Of a stretch of DNA of 64,000 bases, positions 1 through 16,300 are shown piece by piece (positions within the stretch are counted from its first letter, which is position 1; the number at the start of each line of letters is the position of its first letter). A program made the translations under genes and the position numbers. Source of the stretch: Quillaja saponaria (Eukaryota > Streptophyta > Magnoliopsida > Fabales > Quillajaceae). The stretch lies in contig CM055613.1 of assembly GCA_029379385.1 (NCBI GenBank), positions 14,526,001-14,590,000 of the forward strand, read 5' to 3'. Below the pieces are notes generated by a model. The model saw only the letters and a program-made list of their open reading frames with translations, was not told the origin of the DNA and ran no database searches.

Positions 1-2962
<2,962 letters not shown>

Positions 2963-4343
2963 GTAATCATTGGTGAGTTAAATCTTTGGGTATGGGAACA
3001 AAATGTTGCTTTATTTCAATGTTATTGTAACCTGGTGAAAAGTTTTTGTTAGAGAATCCTTCCATGATTGGAAACTTTTAGGTCTTCATGGCAAGGCTAG
3101 GGGCAAAGATTGGGCCATTGTTTTGTGCCTGATATCATAGCATTCTAATCTAGTTCAGTGCTGCTACTCTTACTATTTAATTATCTCAAGCAGTAATCTT
3201 GGATTTGATCTGATTTTGTTAGTAACCAATATTTCCAAGCTTCTAGCAAGTTGGAAGTGTTTCTATGATTTGACAGATAACATGGTTTCTCCCATTCTCC
3301 CATTCTGGCAATTTGCAAAGGCCTGCTTAATATCACATATTCACATTCATTTCTGAGATTCTGAACAAAGTCCCTTTTCACGATGAAAACATCATGTGCT
3401 CAATTTTAGAAGATAACTCTCCCAAGACATTTTCAGGTTTTTATTTTTGTGAATGAATTATTTTCATGCTTTTTATCTTAAAAAAAGCTGCCATTATGGA
3501 TGTTACTTCTCAATATATTATTTTACATTTTAGATGGAGGATTTTCCCTAGAGCTAAATTTTCTGAGCTTGTGGGAGATTTTGTCATACTCCAAAACACG
3601 TATTGCGTATTCCTCCTTTTTGTAAACTGTACATACAAGAGATTTGAAAAGTTTTGATAAATCTGAAATAATTTCTTGAAGTATGTCCAAACGTAAGTTT
3701 TTATTGATAGTGACATTGAAACAAAAGAATAAGAAATTGAAAATAAAAAAGAATAAAAAATCAAATTGATCTAAAGGACTCCTAGAAAATAAAATAAATT
3801 CAGATATTATGTTTTCGTTCTTAAATGAAAAACAAAGAAAATAAAAATGATGATATAATATATGCAAACATATATTAAATAAAAATTCATGCACTTTCTA
3901 TAACCTTAATAAACATTACAATAACACAAACATGACTAAGCCAGATAGCAGAAAGACATGGGCAAAACTAACACAGTTGCATACACCACTTCTAAACCAT
4001 TCAATATCCGTACAAGAATGGTTAAATTACATCTAATGGCAATTAAAAATATCAAAAATAAATTATCACTAAAGATTATTCAACTACTAAAACTTTGGAC
4101 CTAAAAGCTTTTCCAATAAACAAGTAACACCAAAACTTTATCTATCAGAATCCACTATGACAATGCCCTTTATCCTTGCGGGCCATTAAATTCTTTCCCA
4201 GAGGCTATGACCTAAACTAACCCCTTTTTTGAACAACAATCTAATGCCAAATATAAAACAAAATTCCAAAAAGCTAACACTCTTAATCCCTACTGAATTC
4301 TGCAGTGAAGTAAAATTGTTTTGACTGTTTTGTAGAGGAACCA
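2963..4343. other. 3' UTRs and intergenic gap between convergent genes
   Basis: Spacer between the stop codons of the CDPK (+) and the CLPTM1 gene (-). About the first 400 nt are probably CDPK 3' UTR. From about 3650 the sequence becomes strongly AT-rich. I see no coding sequence, RNA gene or recognisable repeat in it. Confidence 0.5.
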
Positions 4344-7300
4344 TCAGTTAGTTTTCTTCTCATCTTCTTTTGCAGCAGTGCCATCCGCACCATCAGTAAC
4401 TTGGTCATCCTCACCTCCAAAACCAAATTCATTGACACGTTTCTTGTCGACTGGATAAATCCACCTCTGGTATACATATATGACGAAGATGAGATCTGCA
4501 AAACAATAAAACAAAGATGAAATTCATAAAACTTCAATGCTACAATATTATTTCAATGAATGACAATCAGAATGCTATTGCTGAAGCACATATGCATGCG
4601 GACACAACTAGTAAAACAAGAGCAATATTAGATTAAACTCCACCGCAGGCTAAATGTAGCAACTCCATAACCTTTTATGGCCCTCTTTGGAAATTGTCGG
4701 TTAGACTGATTTAGACTTCAATCAGAAGTTCCCTAATATGCAGCTTCACTGCTATCGGTCAATCAATTCACTTATCAGCTAGCGTTAGGTGGGTGGGATT
4801 ACCATTAACCCAAAAGAGGTGATGGTGCTACTTCTTGACATTTTGACATATCATAAAACAACTTCAACTTGAATAGAGGTGATACATGCTATCAGCATCA
4901 ACAGTAGCATAGTTTTCCACTACCAACTCCTCCCCCAGGCCTAAGTATTTCATGATGTATAATAGTCAATAAAATAACAAAAAATTTATGACCAATCCCA
5001 GTCTTACCGTCACGGAAGACAGAAAGGCGATGTAGAGTTGGCATTTTTATGACAAAGGCAAATAGATCATCAATAATGGTGTTGAGAAATTTGTATGTCA
5101 TCTGCCTCCAGGGAAGATGAGCCACCGACTTCAACTTATAATTTATGAACAATTGAGGGCACATCATAATGAAACCTGCATAAACAATGCATTCACCATA
5201 AAGAACACAAGCCCCACAAAGTTTACAATACAAAACAACAGCAAAAAATGAAAACATTATATAAGTAGCAAGTTATATATGTCTTTCTTATTGGTCCACA
5301 AGTTTGGGGGGGGGGGGGGGGGTGGAGTAGAGAAATCACATATGTTAAGTTAATCTAATGCTAAACAGGGATAAAATCGCCTAAACTTGTGGTTCAAGCT
5401 AATTGTAGTCATCAGTCTCTTAATAATCAAGCTCAATATTAGAAAGTTAAAATTCTTTCCTTCTAGTATAACTAGCATAGAAACTCTTATACTCTAGGAG
5501 CTTCATCTTGTTTGATGTAAAAATGTGTGACACGAATAGCCGTAATGCCCCTCATTGAGAGCACTTGCTAAAAAAACTATCCATATCATATTCTAATGAA
5601 AATCATAACTTCATCAACTCTTCCATTAATGTTGTGAGAGGAACTACCAAAACACTATGTGAGTTACCAGAAATAAGATAGTGCTTACCAAACATGTACA
5701 CACAACTTGTGAGCGACGAAAGAATCCAAGAATACCAGCTCCTGTGACGCTCATACATGAGTGAGTAAACACAGGAGCATGCAACAAGGAAAAATAGCAC
5801 ATAACACAAATATTTCATTGCCATATCATCATATTCCTTTGTCTTATTCCCTGCATATGATTCCCGATCCCTGAACCTCAACATAGGTATCCCTCCCAGT
5901 TCTATCAATCTGGAGATAAAGGAAAAGTGCAAAATTTGTGAATAACAAATAAAGAAAAATTGTTGTTTAGAACCATCTGTACATAAGTTGATCTAGCTCA
6001 GGTAATTTGAGCACGTGAAAGAATATAAAATGATGACAGTAGGAACCAAAATAAGAAAAGTTCATGCAGGGAAACTGTAGGAAACTTTGACATAGTTCCT
6101 CACTAGATGAGAGCTTGTGGACACTAAACAAAAATATATGGAGACCTCTGAGAAGCAAGCATTCCAGTGAACATGTTAAATTGTTGAAGTGCATATAAGT
6201 AATATAAAAAATGTTGATGTACAGGACAGGTAACAATAAAATAACAAAAGATACCTCTATACGCATGGCCTTCCCAATTTTCCAGAACTCAATACAGCAA
6301 CCAATTCCAGAACTTGCAAGTATCATCCAAGAGGTGTCATTGTCAAGTAGATAGAGGAAAACAACGAGCTGGCATATAAAGCTCACAACAACAGTCTTGG
6401 CAGAGAGTCCTTCCATAGACTTATTTTTGTTCCAAAATTGAATGTCTGCAAAAGAAGAAAGAAAGATTAGAAAAACAAGCTTTATGACTTAATCCAAAAT
6501 TGACAAATCTTCCAGGAGTTATAAGCGAAAAAAGAAAAAGGTTATACAAAAATAATAACTTACCATTCTTGAATGCCAAGAAGTCAAACACCGAATGAAG
6601 TAGAGAAACAACCATTGTGATGGCCAGAAGGTAAGGATTTCCTTCCAAGAATACCCTCTGTTTAATTGTCAAACAGTCAGCATCTAGAGAAATAAAGAAA
6701 TTCTTCGCTATGAACGAAGATAAATGAAAGACCAACAGTAAATTTTCTTGTTCTTAGCAAAAAAGAAATAAAAAAAAAGGGAGTCAATTTTCTTGTGAAC
6801 CACTTAAAAGCTACCTAAAAGCCTTCACTGTTATTATCATTAAACTAGAAAGTCATTCAACCCTGGTGATGTATTAGCAATCGCACTCTCAACTTGAGTC
6901 GTACAATGATAACTTTTGAGAACAGAGATTGAGGATAGACTAAGACTAGAATCAACAGTTTCAAAGAAACAATTTGGTTACCTATTGGAGAAGTATAGAG
7001 AGAAAAGAGAAGATTCTTGTTTAGTTTTTTTTTATTGATTTGGAGAAAGCATCTAATTAGGTTCCAAGAGAGGCAATATGGCTGTTAAAAAACCCTAAAT
7101 GAGTAAATTAATTTCATTATAAACATGAATGAAAAATAACTAACTAGTGAAGTAAAGAGTGAGACCCACCATAGAATTTCCAATCACAACATGAAGGTCT
7201 GCTTGACTACTTTGTTTTTGGAGTATGGCTGAGCTTACTGGTTATCGGCATGGATTGTGTGGTAAATGAGATGAGAATGTTGGAGTAGATGTGTGGTAAA

Positions 7301-10300
7301 CTATTAGAAATATAGGATAAGTGATATTGAAGACTTTGAATTAAAAGTTTGGGCAGGAACAACATGGGCACATATGGTCTAGAAGAAAAAGCATCTAAGA
7401 AGACAAGCAAAAACACTAACAACTGACAATGGAATATATGGTTGCAAAAAAACTGGAGAAAATAACCAAGAATTGGATAGAGAAAGACAAATCCATGAGG
7501 AGAATACCAGCTAGTTTCCTTTAAGAAAATAACGAAGCCAACCACAAATATCTGAAATCAGGATATTTATTATTTTTTCAACTGACAAACAAATAATTTT
7601 TATTAAACTTCAAATATGTGATAACAGGTTTCAATAAGAAACCACACAGTTATTTGTCATTCTCCCTTCCTCCCATTTTATCAGTTCGATTTGGTCACAA
7701 AGCTGAAGTTTATTATTTTACTCAGAAACGCATCTACACTTTTAGTAAAATATTTATTCTTCCAAAACTAGGACTTTGACTTCAAAAGGAAAGTAAAAAA
7801 CTTTAGTAAGATTTAAACAAGATTTGGCACATCGCGTAAAGGAAAATGAGTTCTAGGAACAGATGGCCTATTAATTTTGGAAACTCTCCTGCAAGCATTG
7901 GGCAAATTAAGGGTGTCATGAATAGTTTTATTATATACAGGGCTAACATATTATTGGATCATATGAATTTCCTTTTTCCCTCTCAAATTAACTTCATAGT
8001 TCATACTAATAATTATAACAATAAAATGTTCCACGTCATGGAGAAACTCCAAGCACTTTCTAGTGAGTTCTGTCCTCAAGAATCTCAGCATCAACAGTGG
8101 CTATCACATAAGACAGTTTGACATCATCCCCAACACCAGAAACCAACTTTCAGTGAGGTTCAAAATAAATTAGCACAAATCTACCATAAAATATATTGGA
8201 GCCTTGGTGGTAACATTCAACTGGAAGTTCTAAGTAATTAGCAGGAATCTACCACAAAAATATATTGGAAGTTGTTAGATTGATCAACACAGGCTTATGG
8301 CAGAAGAATTTCGTCACTACTGCAAGAGATAGAGAGGGAGAGGCAAACCTTCAGCTCATCGGCCTCGCCTTCAAGCATGCTTCCATAGTTCCGGTGAATC
8401 TGGAAGGATTGATCAATCTGCAGGAATAATTGCCACTTTGTTGAGCTAATAGGACCAACCTCCAGATTAAGAGGCAATTCAGTCACTGTCTCATTGATTG
8501 GAATCAACTTATTCCTAAGTAACCAGAACTCGTTGAAAAAGACAATTGGGTAATAGTTCCCTATACTTGGATCAATGTTCAAGTCTGAATATCTCAAGTT
8601 AAAGTACAAACTACAATCAGAAATATAAGTCATATAACAAATCACAAAGATAACAACTGGAATGAAAAACATCAGCATGAATGACATATTAACTGTACTA
8701 CTCTTTTTTTGATAAGTGAACCATATTACTCAATAGCAAAACAATATCAGCCAAACCAAAACTGAAAAGCACACCATTGTATCAATAAGCACTTCCTACA
8801 ATGTAATTTGTAAGCTAATTATAATTTGATTCAACTAAGAAACACAAACAATTATGTATTAAGCATCCTATCAATCAGTAAAAGCCAATGTTAGAGTGTA
8901 AATATAGGACAGCTTAATTAGTGGGTCAAATTTCCTTATTTATAGTTTCCTTATTTATGTGTAATTTCTATTACGTATCTGGCCTGATATTTAGTCTACA
9001 TTCATTATGTTAGGTAGACACGTATTTGGATTGATATTTAGTCTACAGTCACTATGTTAGGTAAACACTTTAACCTATAAATAGAGGCTCCCTCTTATAC
9101 ATTTAAAATCATCTGAATATACATTCTTCTTATATTTAACATGATATCAGAGCTTAGGAAAAAAAAATCCTAATTTTCACTTTCAGCTGTGTTTCTTTTC
9201 AGCGTGTCTCTCTATTGCTGTGTTTCATTCCAGCAGTACGATTATTGTTCATCGGGGTACTGTTTATCACACTGTTCATCGGTACTCTTCATCGGCATGT
9301 CTACCTTCTGAAAAATCTGAAATCAGTATGTCAAAACCTAGTACTTTTACCTATGTATTTTCTGGATCCCCTGCTATTACTACTGAGAAATTAAATGGAT
9401 CTAAGTTATTTGTCTTAGGCTGCATCTGTTGAGTTATGATTTCTGGGACAGGGATATGAAAATCATCTCACGAAATCACTGGCTGATATTCCAACCCCTG
9501 AACAACCCAATTGGAAAAAGATCGATGCCCAATTATGTAGTTTACTCTGGGCATCCCTTGAAATTAAAACACAATTTGGTGTTTCTATTCGTATTTTGCT
9601 TAGTGATAATGCACGTGAATATTTTTCTACATCATTTTCAGCACTTTATGACATCTCAAGGTATGTTGCATCAATCATCTCGTTCTCACACCTCTCAACA
9701 AAATGGAGTTGCTGAGCGCAAAAACAGACATTTAATTGAAACAGCTCGCACTCTATTACTTCATGGTCATGTTTCACTTCGGTTTTGGGGGGTGATGCTT
9801 GTACTTACTGCATGTTACCTTATTAATCACATGCCTTCTTCTATATTGCATAAAAAAATTCCATATTCTATCATCTTTCCTAATCATCCCTTATATTCAC
9901 TTCCGCTTCGTGTATTTGATTGCATTTGTTTTGTTCATGATCTAACACCTGGACAGGATAAACTCTCTTCCAAATCAATTAAGTGCATCTTCTTGGTTTA
10001 TTCTCGTCTTCAAAAAGGGTATAAATTTTACTGTCCAGATAAGAATCGTTACTTTACCTCCGCTGATGTCACATTTTTTGAGGAATCTTCATTCTTTCCT
10101 CGACTATTCCTGAGTCACCTTATATCTCTGAGGTTCTTCTGGTTCCTTATCTTGGATCAAATGACTATGCATCATCTGCGCCACTACCTGATCTTCCAGC
10201 AGACACTATTAATGTACCTGATGACTCACCTTCTGTACTAACACCTTCTCGTGCCTCGGATACTGCTTCACCACCTATTTTAAGAAGAGTTACTCGTTTA

Positions 10301-13300
10301 ACTCGTAATCCTTATCCTATTTATACTTTTTTGAGTTATCATCATTTATCTTCACCCTATTATACATTTGTATCCTCTTTGTCTTCAATTTATGTTCCAA
10401 AGTCCACCAGTGATGCTCTTGCTCATCCCGGGTGGCGGCAGACCATGATTGATGAAATGAACGCCTTACATACTAATGGTACTTGAGAACTGGTCTCTTT
10501 GCCTTCTGGAAGATCCACTGTTGGATGTAAATGGGTATACATCATAAAAGTTCATCCTGATAATTCTGTTGATCGCTTAAAGGCTAGATTGGTAGCAAAA
10601 GGCTACACTCAGGTCTATGGTGTGGATTATTCATAAGTTTTCTCTCCCGTACCTAAAATTACATATGTCAAGGTATTTATATCTCTAGCTGCTATTTTTG
10701 ATTGGACACTCTATCAATTGGACATCAAAAATGCTTTCTTACATGGTGACCTTGATGAAGAAGTCTTTATAGGAGCAACCACCTGGTTTTGTTGCTTAGG
10801 GAGAGTCCGGTATGGTGTGTCGATTGAAAAAGTCTCTATATGGCTTAAAGCAATCTCCTAGAGCTTGATTTGGTAGATTCAGTGAAGTTGTTCTTAGTTT
10901 TGGACTTCAGAGGTATACTGTTGATCACTCAGTTTTCTATAAACATACACCTAATGGTAGAATTCTTTTAATTGTATATGTGGATGATATTGTGATTACA
11001 GGTGATGATAATCATGGGATTCAACAATTGAAATCATTCCTACTGTCAAAGTTTCAAACTAAAGACTTAGGACAACTAAAATACTTTTTAGGGCATTGAG
11101 GTTGCAAGATCACAATTAGGATATTTGCCTTTCTCAAAGAAAGTATTGTCTCGATGTCTTGAGTGTTATAAATATGTTAGATTACAAACCTGTAGATACT
11201 CCTATGGATCCCAACACTAAACTTGTACCAGAAGAAGGGGAGCTACTGAAAAATCCTAAGCAATATAGACGTCTTGTTGGTAAGCTGAATTATCTCACAG
11301 TCACTAGACCAGATATTGTTTTTGCAACTAGTATGGTTAGCCAATTTCTTTCTCAGCCTCGAACATCTCATTGGAATGCTGTTATTTGTATCCTAAATAC
11401 CTTAAAACTGCACCTGGAAAGGAATTATTATATAAGAATCATGGACATACTCTAGTTCGAGGACATGGTCGTGGTCATACATTAGTCCATAAACATTATT
11501 CTACTCCAGTTCATGGTTATAGCGATGCTGATTGGGCAGGCTCTCAATTTGACAAAAGATCTACTACAGGATACTGTATATTTCTGGGTGGAAATCTTGT
11601 TTCATGGAAAAGCAAAAAAGCAGACTGTTGTTGCAAGATCCAGTGCTGAATCTGAATATAAGGCCATGACTCATACCACTGCTGAGTTAGTTTGGCTGAA
11701 AAATCTATTATACGAACTTGGATTTTAGCACTCACAGCCTATAGAGTTAGTATGTGATAATCAAGTTGCATTACATATTACATCAAATCCAGTCTTTCAT
11801 GAACGAACAAAACATATAAAGGTTGACTGTCATTTCGTTCGTGAGAAAGCTTATGGATAATACAATCAAGACTACATATACAAAATCAGAATATCAATTA
11901 GCAGACTTATTCACAAAATCTTTGGCAAGAAACCGATTGCGATATCTATGCAACAAGCTTAGGAACATATAATCTTTCTGCTCCAGCTTGAGGGAGAGTG
12001 TTAGAGTGTAAATATAGGCAGCTTAATTAGTGGGTCAAATTTCCTTATTTATAGTTTCCTTATTTATGTGTAATTTCTATTATATATCTGGCTGATATTT
12101 AGTCTACATTCATTATGTTAGGTAGACACGTATTTGGTTGATATTTAGTCTAGGCTCACTATGTTAGGTAAACACTTTAGCCTATAAATAGAGACTCTCT
12201 CTTGTATATTTAAAATCATCTGAATATACATTTTTCTTATATTTAACAGCCAACAATGACATTCTGAATCCGTGTTTAAACTTTAAAATGTGCCCCTTTT
12301 GAAGGTAGTTATGAGCATTCTCCAAAGTTAAGGCATTCATCTTACTGAACCTTAGAGTAATGTTATCAGCGATAAGTAAATAGAGAAAAGCTGTACAGAA
12401 TGTAAGGGTGTGAGCCTCCAACAGAAGTTCCATCCCATCAATTGAACTACTCTTTCTATTACTCACAGGACAGAAGAATAACATTTTAACTTCCAACACT
12501 AACACAACTAGAAAAACATGTATTCTCCAATAGCAAAAACTAATAGTTACACTCTCAGACATCACTGTTTCCCACCAACAGTGCCACAACCATTTACCAT
12601 AATGCCCCATAGAACAGTTGCAAATAATCATGGAAACCAAGGGACTAAAACAACACAGGTCTTTCTACTAAATTGGCATCTGATACACTGGATTGTCATC
12701 TGCTAATTCCTTACATTACAGATGCTCTGAGTTTCCAACTAACAGGTTACTTTCAGTTATGCTCAAGACCTTTTTAGTTTACTTGGATACAATTTCAGTT
12801 TGACACCGTTTTCAAATGCTAATTTGTCAGGACATTCTAATCACAGTTCTTCCAAAGCAGAATATTATGTTCCAATTGTGACAAAGGGGTACCTCATTCC
12901 ATCCCAACCGCCCCTCAAAAAAAGAAAAAATAAATGCAGTGGAAATGTAAGAAAAAGAGTAGTATAAGGGGACAAAAAGAAAGGAAGGAACTCATAATGT
13001 GATTGGAATTATTTCAGAAATTAGGAACAGCGCCTGGCAAGACTTGCCTGGGACAGAAAGATTTAGTGAAGAAAGGAACCGTAAATAAATGAAAGTTAGG
13101 AAAAATCTTAAGTTCCAAGGATACAAGTAGCAATGTTTGGCGGGACACCATTTCGAGGATATCTGCAACCAAAAGAACAAAAAAGATAATTTATCAATAC
13201 ACAAATAATAGCAAATCTAGCAATTAACTAACTTTTAAATGAGCCGTAAGGACTGTAAACGTGTATGCTATTACTTTTATACCACTATCAACAAAAAATG

Positions 13301-16300
13301 TCAATAGAAGTTGCAAATGAAATTAAATATATCTTCAACAAACAGTCATATATGAAAATAAAAACCAGCTACCCAAATCCATACAAGCTTGCAAGACATT
13401 TACAACAAAAGATTAGTGATTGAATTAGAGGTTGACAGTTCCGCTTCGAGCAGCATTTTGTGACAGCATATATGTCTCTCAATTGCTTATTATTCCAAAT
13501 TTAGCTTCTTATGACCACATGATTAATACACAACAGTTTTCATTAGACTATCCATGTTTGATTGAAGCATGATTTTAAGACATTAAATGCCATTATGCCT
13601 ATGAAGAATCCAAAAAATAACAAGATCACCATGTGAAATCCTTTTAGAAAAGTAAATTCAATTATTTCTTCAGAACATTTTCTTTTTACTTTTTTTCTTT
13701 GTGTCTTTTCTTCCTGAAGGATCTTGTCCGAGTAAGAACAGGATTAGCCTAGTCATAAAATCTGTTTTTTTTATTTTATAGATCCATAACTTGTCATTTA
13801 CTCTATTTCAGGTTGAAACTGTCTACAGACAAGTTAAACCAATCTTTTGACAAACAGAAGTTACAGAACAAATATTAAGTCCAGTCACCTATCTTAGACT
13901 TACTACCATCAGAATAAGGCTTCAGCAACAGCCTGCAATAAACAGGTCAATTCCACCAAATACCAAAAATACCCTTCACCCAATAAACTTAAGTATTTCC
14001 TAAACTGAGATAAGTGAAACGATGGATAAACTATAATAGACACTTATTCTCAGGCCAAAAAGTCTTATATTTAGGGACCCATAGACTTAACTTTCCACCA
14101 AGGATAAATCATGTAACAGCTGCAACATCGAGTTCTGTGTTCAAGCACGATAACATGGACCACAACAGAAATAGAAAGAAAGAATAAATCTTCATTCAGA
14201 ATGAGGTTGGTAAATTTTTCAGCCTTCTATGTTGATTTATATATGTATATATCTAGACTCCCCTCTCATGTCATCACGTGCTAATCTAATACAAAAGCAA
14301 GGAGTCAAACTATGATGGGGTTTTAAATCATATAATTTAGGGTGCAACCCGACTTTCGGTTTTTTCTAAAAGGTTAAAGAATCAACCAACAATCTCATCT
14401 CATTTATAGAAGACCAGTAACTTCCGAACACAATTATTATTTTATCTTTTTCTGAACAATTACAGAATACATACCGAGTGAAGTCATCAACCAAATTTAT
14501 TGTAATATTTGGCTTCCAGTATGCCACCCAATCTACAGGGACATTATCTTTAGAATCATTTTGAACATCATCAACCATCTGAGACAATTAACAATCAACT
14601 ATAATAAGATCATCACATAAAATAGAGAGGCAAAATATGGAAATCTCAATGTAAAAATCATGATTAAATTTAGGAGTTCTTCTGACCAATCAACTATAGA
14701 AATTTATTCCTAGATTAGATAGGAATCATATTTACAGGTTTCTGAATGACATTTTGGGTGAAGACGATGTACGGCTAAAATATATGCTCCTCTAAGATGA
14801 TTCATCAGATTGGAGTGAGCTGGATAAATTGTAAGTTCCAATTCAAGGCTTATAATCTAACAAACAATAGTTCTTGCAGCTTTCCTTTCTTTCTACCAAA
14901 AACAAATGTTTATGTCAAATAGTAGCTAACTCCTTTGCGAGGAGGAATAGGTTTTCAGCAGCACTTTAAGAGGTCATTCTCTCTACCTTAAGATGGCATA
15001 TTTCAAAGTATTCACTAAACATTCCATGCTTTTCCTTTTTTGGTTTTTCCACAAGTAGCTTTCTTATTATTTCTCTCTCAAACAATGAGATATCCTTCTC
15101 AATGGTCTCGTGGTATTTTCCAATCTTCACAAACAAAACTCCTTATCAACCAAGAAAAAGAAAAAGGAAAAAAAAGACAGAGAGATCCATGGCGAGCTTA
15201 ACTTTATCCTTTGCTTCATTACTTTTCTTAATTTCCAGTAAATTGTCCTACTGTATTGTTGATGATTTCGATCCAAAAGCTAAAACTGAAAAATATCATG
15301 CAGAAGTAATCAGTGTCATGAATCTATAGCAGTTAGGACACCGGACTAAAATTTCAGTAACTTCTAGTTCTCATTGCATGTCTTATATGTGTCTGTCAAA
15401 CAAGCCTTTGCCATTATTTCTGAATCAGATTCTTGCAGTGTTTCTCATTCGTGAACAAGAGAGACTGTGTCTAAAGTACACATTTTTAAATTGTTTCACA
15501 TCCTATGCAACATTCTCAGCAGGTTTCCATTTGTCAACTACTTTAAAGCTTAAATAACAAAACATAGTTGTTCCTTGTTCCAAGCAAACCATCCTCAATT
15601 AACTGACTATCTACTGGGTAATCCTCCAATCAATGTAGGTATAGCATTCAGGGCTATGCATGTAGATCACAGGGATCTATGGTATGTTACTCTGACTGAA
15701 TCAGGCCCTGATTTCCTAATGACACAAAAAGAAATGCTAAAAGCCAAATACAATATAAGAGAAAATAAGAGACTTTTCCATGTGAAAAATACAAAAACAT
15801 AGAAGATAATCATCTTTGCTCACGAGCCAAATTCACTTTAAGTGAAGTCATATAAAACTGCTTATAACAAGAAATAATGGTAATGGAGAAATCTCAGATA
15901 CCGTTTCACCCTCACTAGAATCTTGAGACTTTCCCAATAGACTCTTCCTTTTATCTGCTTTAGACTTGGGCAAATACGTCACAATAGCTGAAAACCAATG
16001 AAAAGAAGATCTCTAGCAAAATCCAATTGCTTATAGCCACACATTTATAGCATAAAATAAAGTGAAATATTAAAATGGTCAGAGTCTTACAGGTGTGCCT
16101 TTCCAAAAGCAGCAGTTGGCTGATATTCGGGATCATTTGGGTCGGGGGGGTACCCAGAACGCGCAAAGAAAACATGAACATATAGACTCCCATTGTGTTT
16201 CATAGCCTGAAAAAATGAATAGTTAACAGCCTCATATATTCTAAACACTTAATCGTAGACAATTAATACAGGGAAAAATCTTCATCATTCTCTATATCTC

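Larger units (their letters stand above)
8889..12248 (+). mobile_element. Ty1/copia LTR retrotransposon, internally deleted
   Basis: Complete outer structure: two LTRs beginning TGTTAGAG and ending TTTAACA, a 5-bp TSD, a primer binding site after the left LTR matching the initiator tRNA-Met type (TGATATCAGAGC, one mismatch) and a purine-rich tract (GAGGGAGAG) before the right LTR. Total length is 3360 bp, against about 5 kb for an intact plant copia. It lies in CLPTM1 intron 6, antisense to the gene. The LTRs differ by about 11 substitutions and three single-base indels over about 250 bp (counted by eye), so the insertion is not recent. It is non-autonomous because the polyprotein is broken. 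Confidence 0.95.
8585..13124 (-). other. Putative U12-type (minor spliceosome) intron of CLPTM1
   Basis: On the - strand the donor after the 38-nt exon 13125-13162 reads GTATCCTT, the perfect U12 donor octamer. Upstream of the acceptor, the sequence TACTTTAAC matches 7 of 9 positions of the U12 branch consensus. Its branch adenosine lies at about 8599, 14 nt from the splice site, within the short U12 range. Joining these sites restores the conserved reading [17 protein letters not shown]. The intron is 4540 nt, of which 3360 nt are a retrotransposon. The assignment rests on consensus matching by eye. Confidence 0.8.

Noticed and set aside
9429..10241. 270-codon ORF as an independent gene
   Set aside because: It is the integrase part of the copia element, with a frame-shifted gag piece in front.
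13871..13935. Possible exon of CLPTM1 (minus strand, LLLKPYSDG reading)
   Set aside because: Has an acceptor and a donor, but the reading does not fit the conserved protein. The 38-nt exon at 13125-13162 does, with correct phase.
15575..15802. 75-codon open frame on + strand in CLPTM1 intron 4
   Set aside because: No start context, no domain and no codon pattern to separate it from chance.
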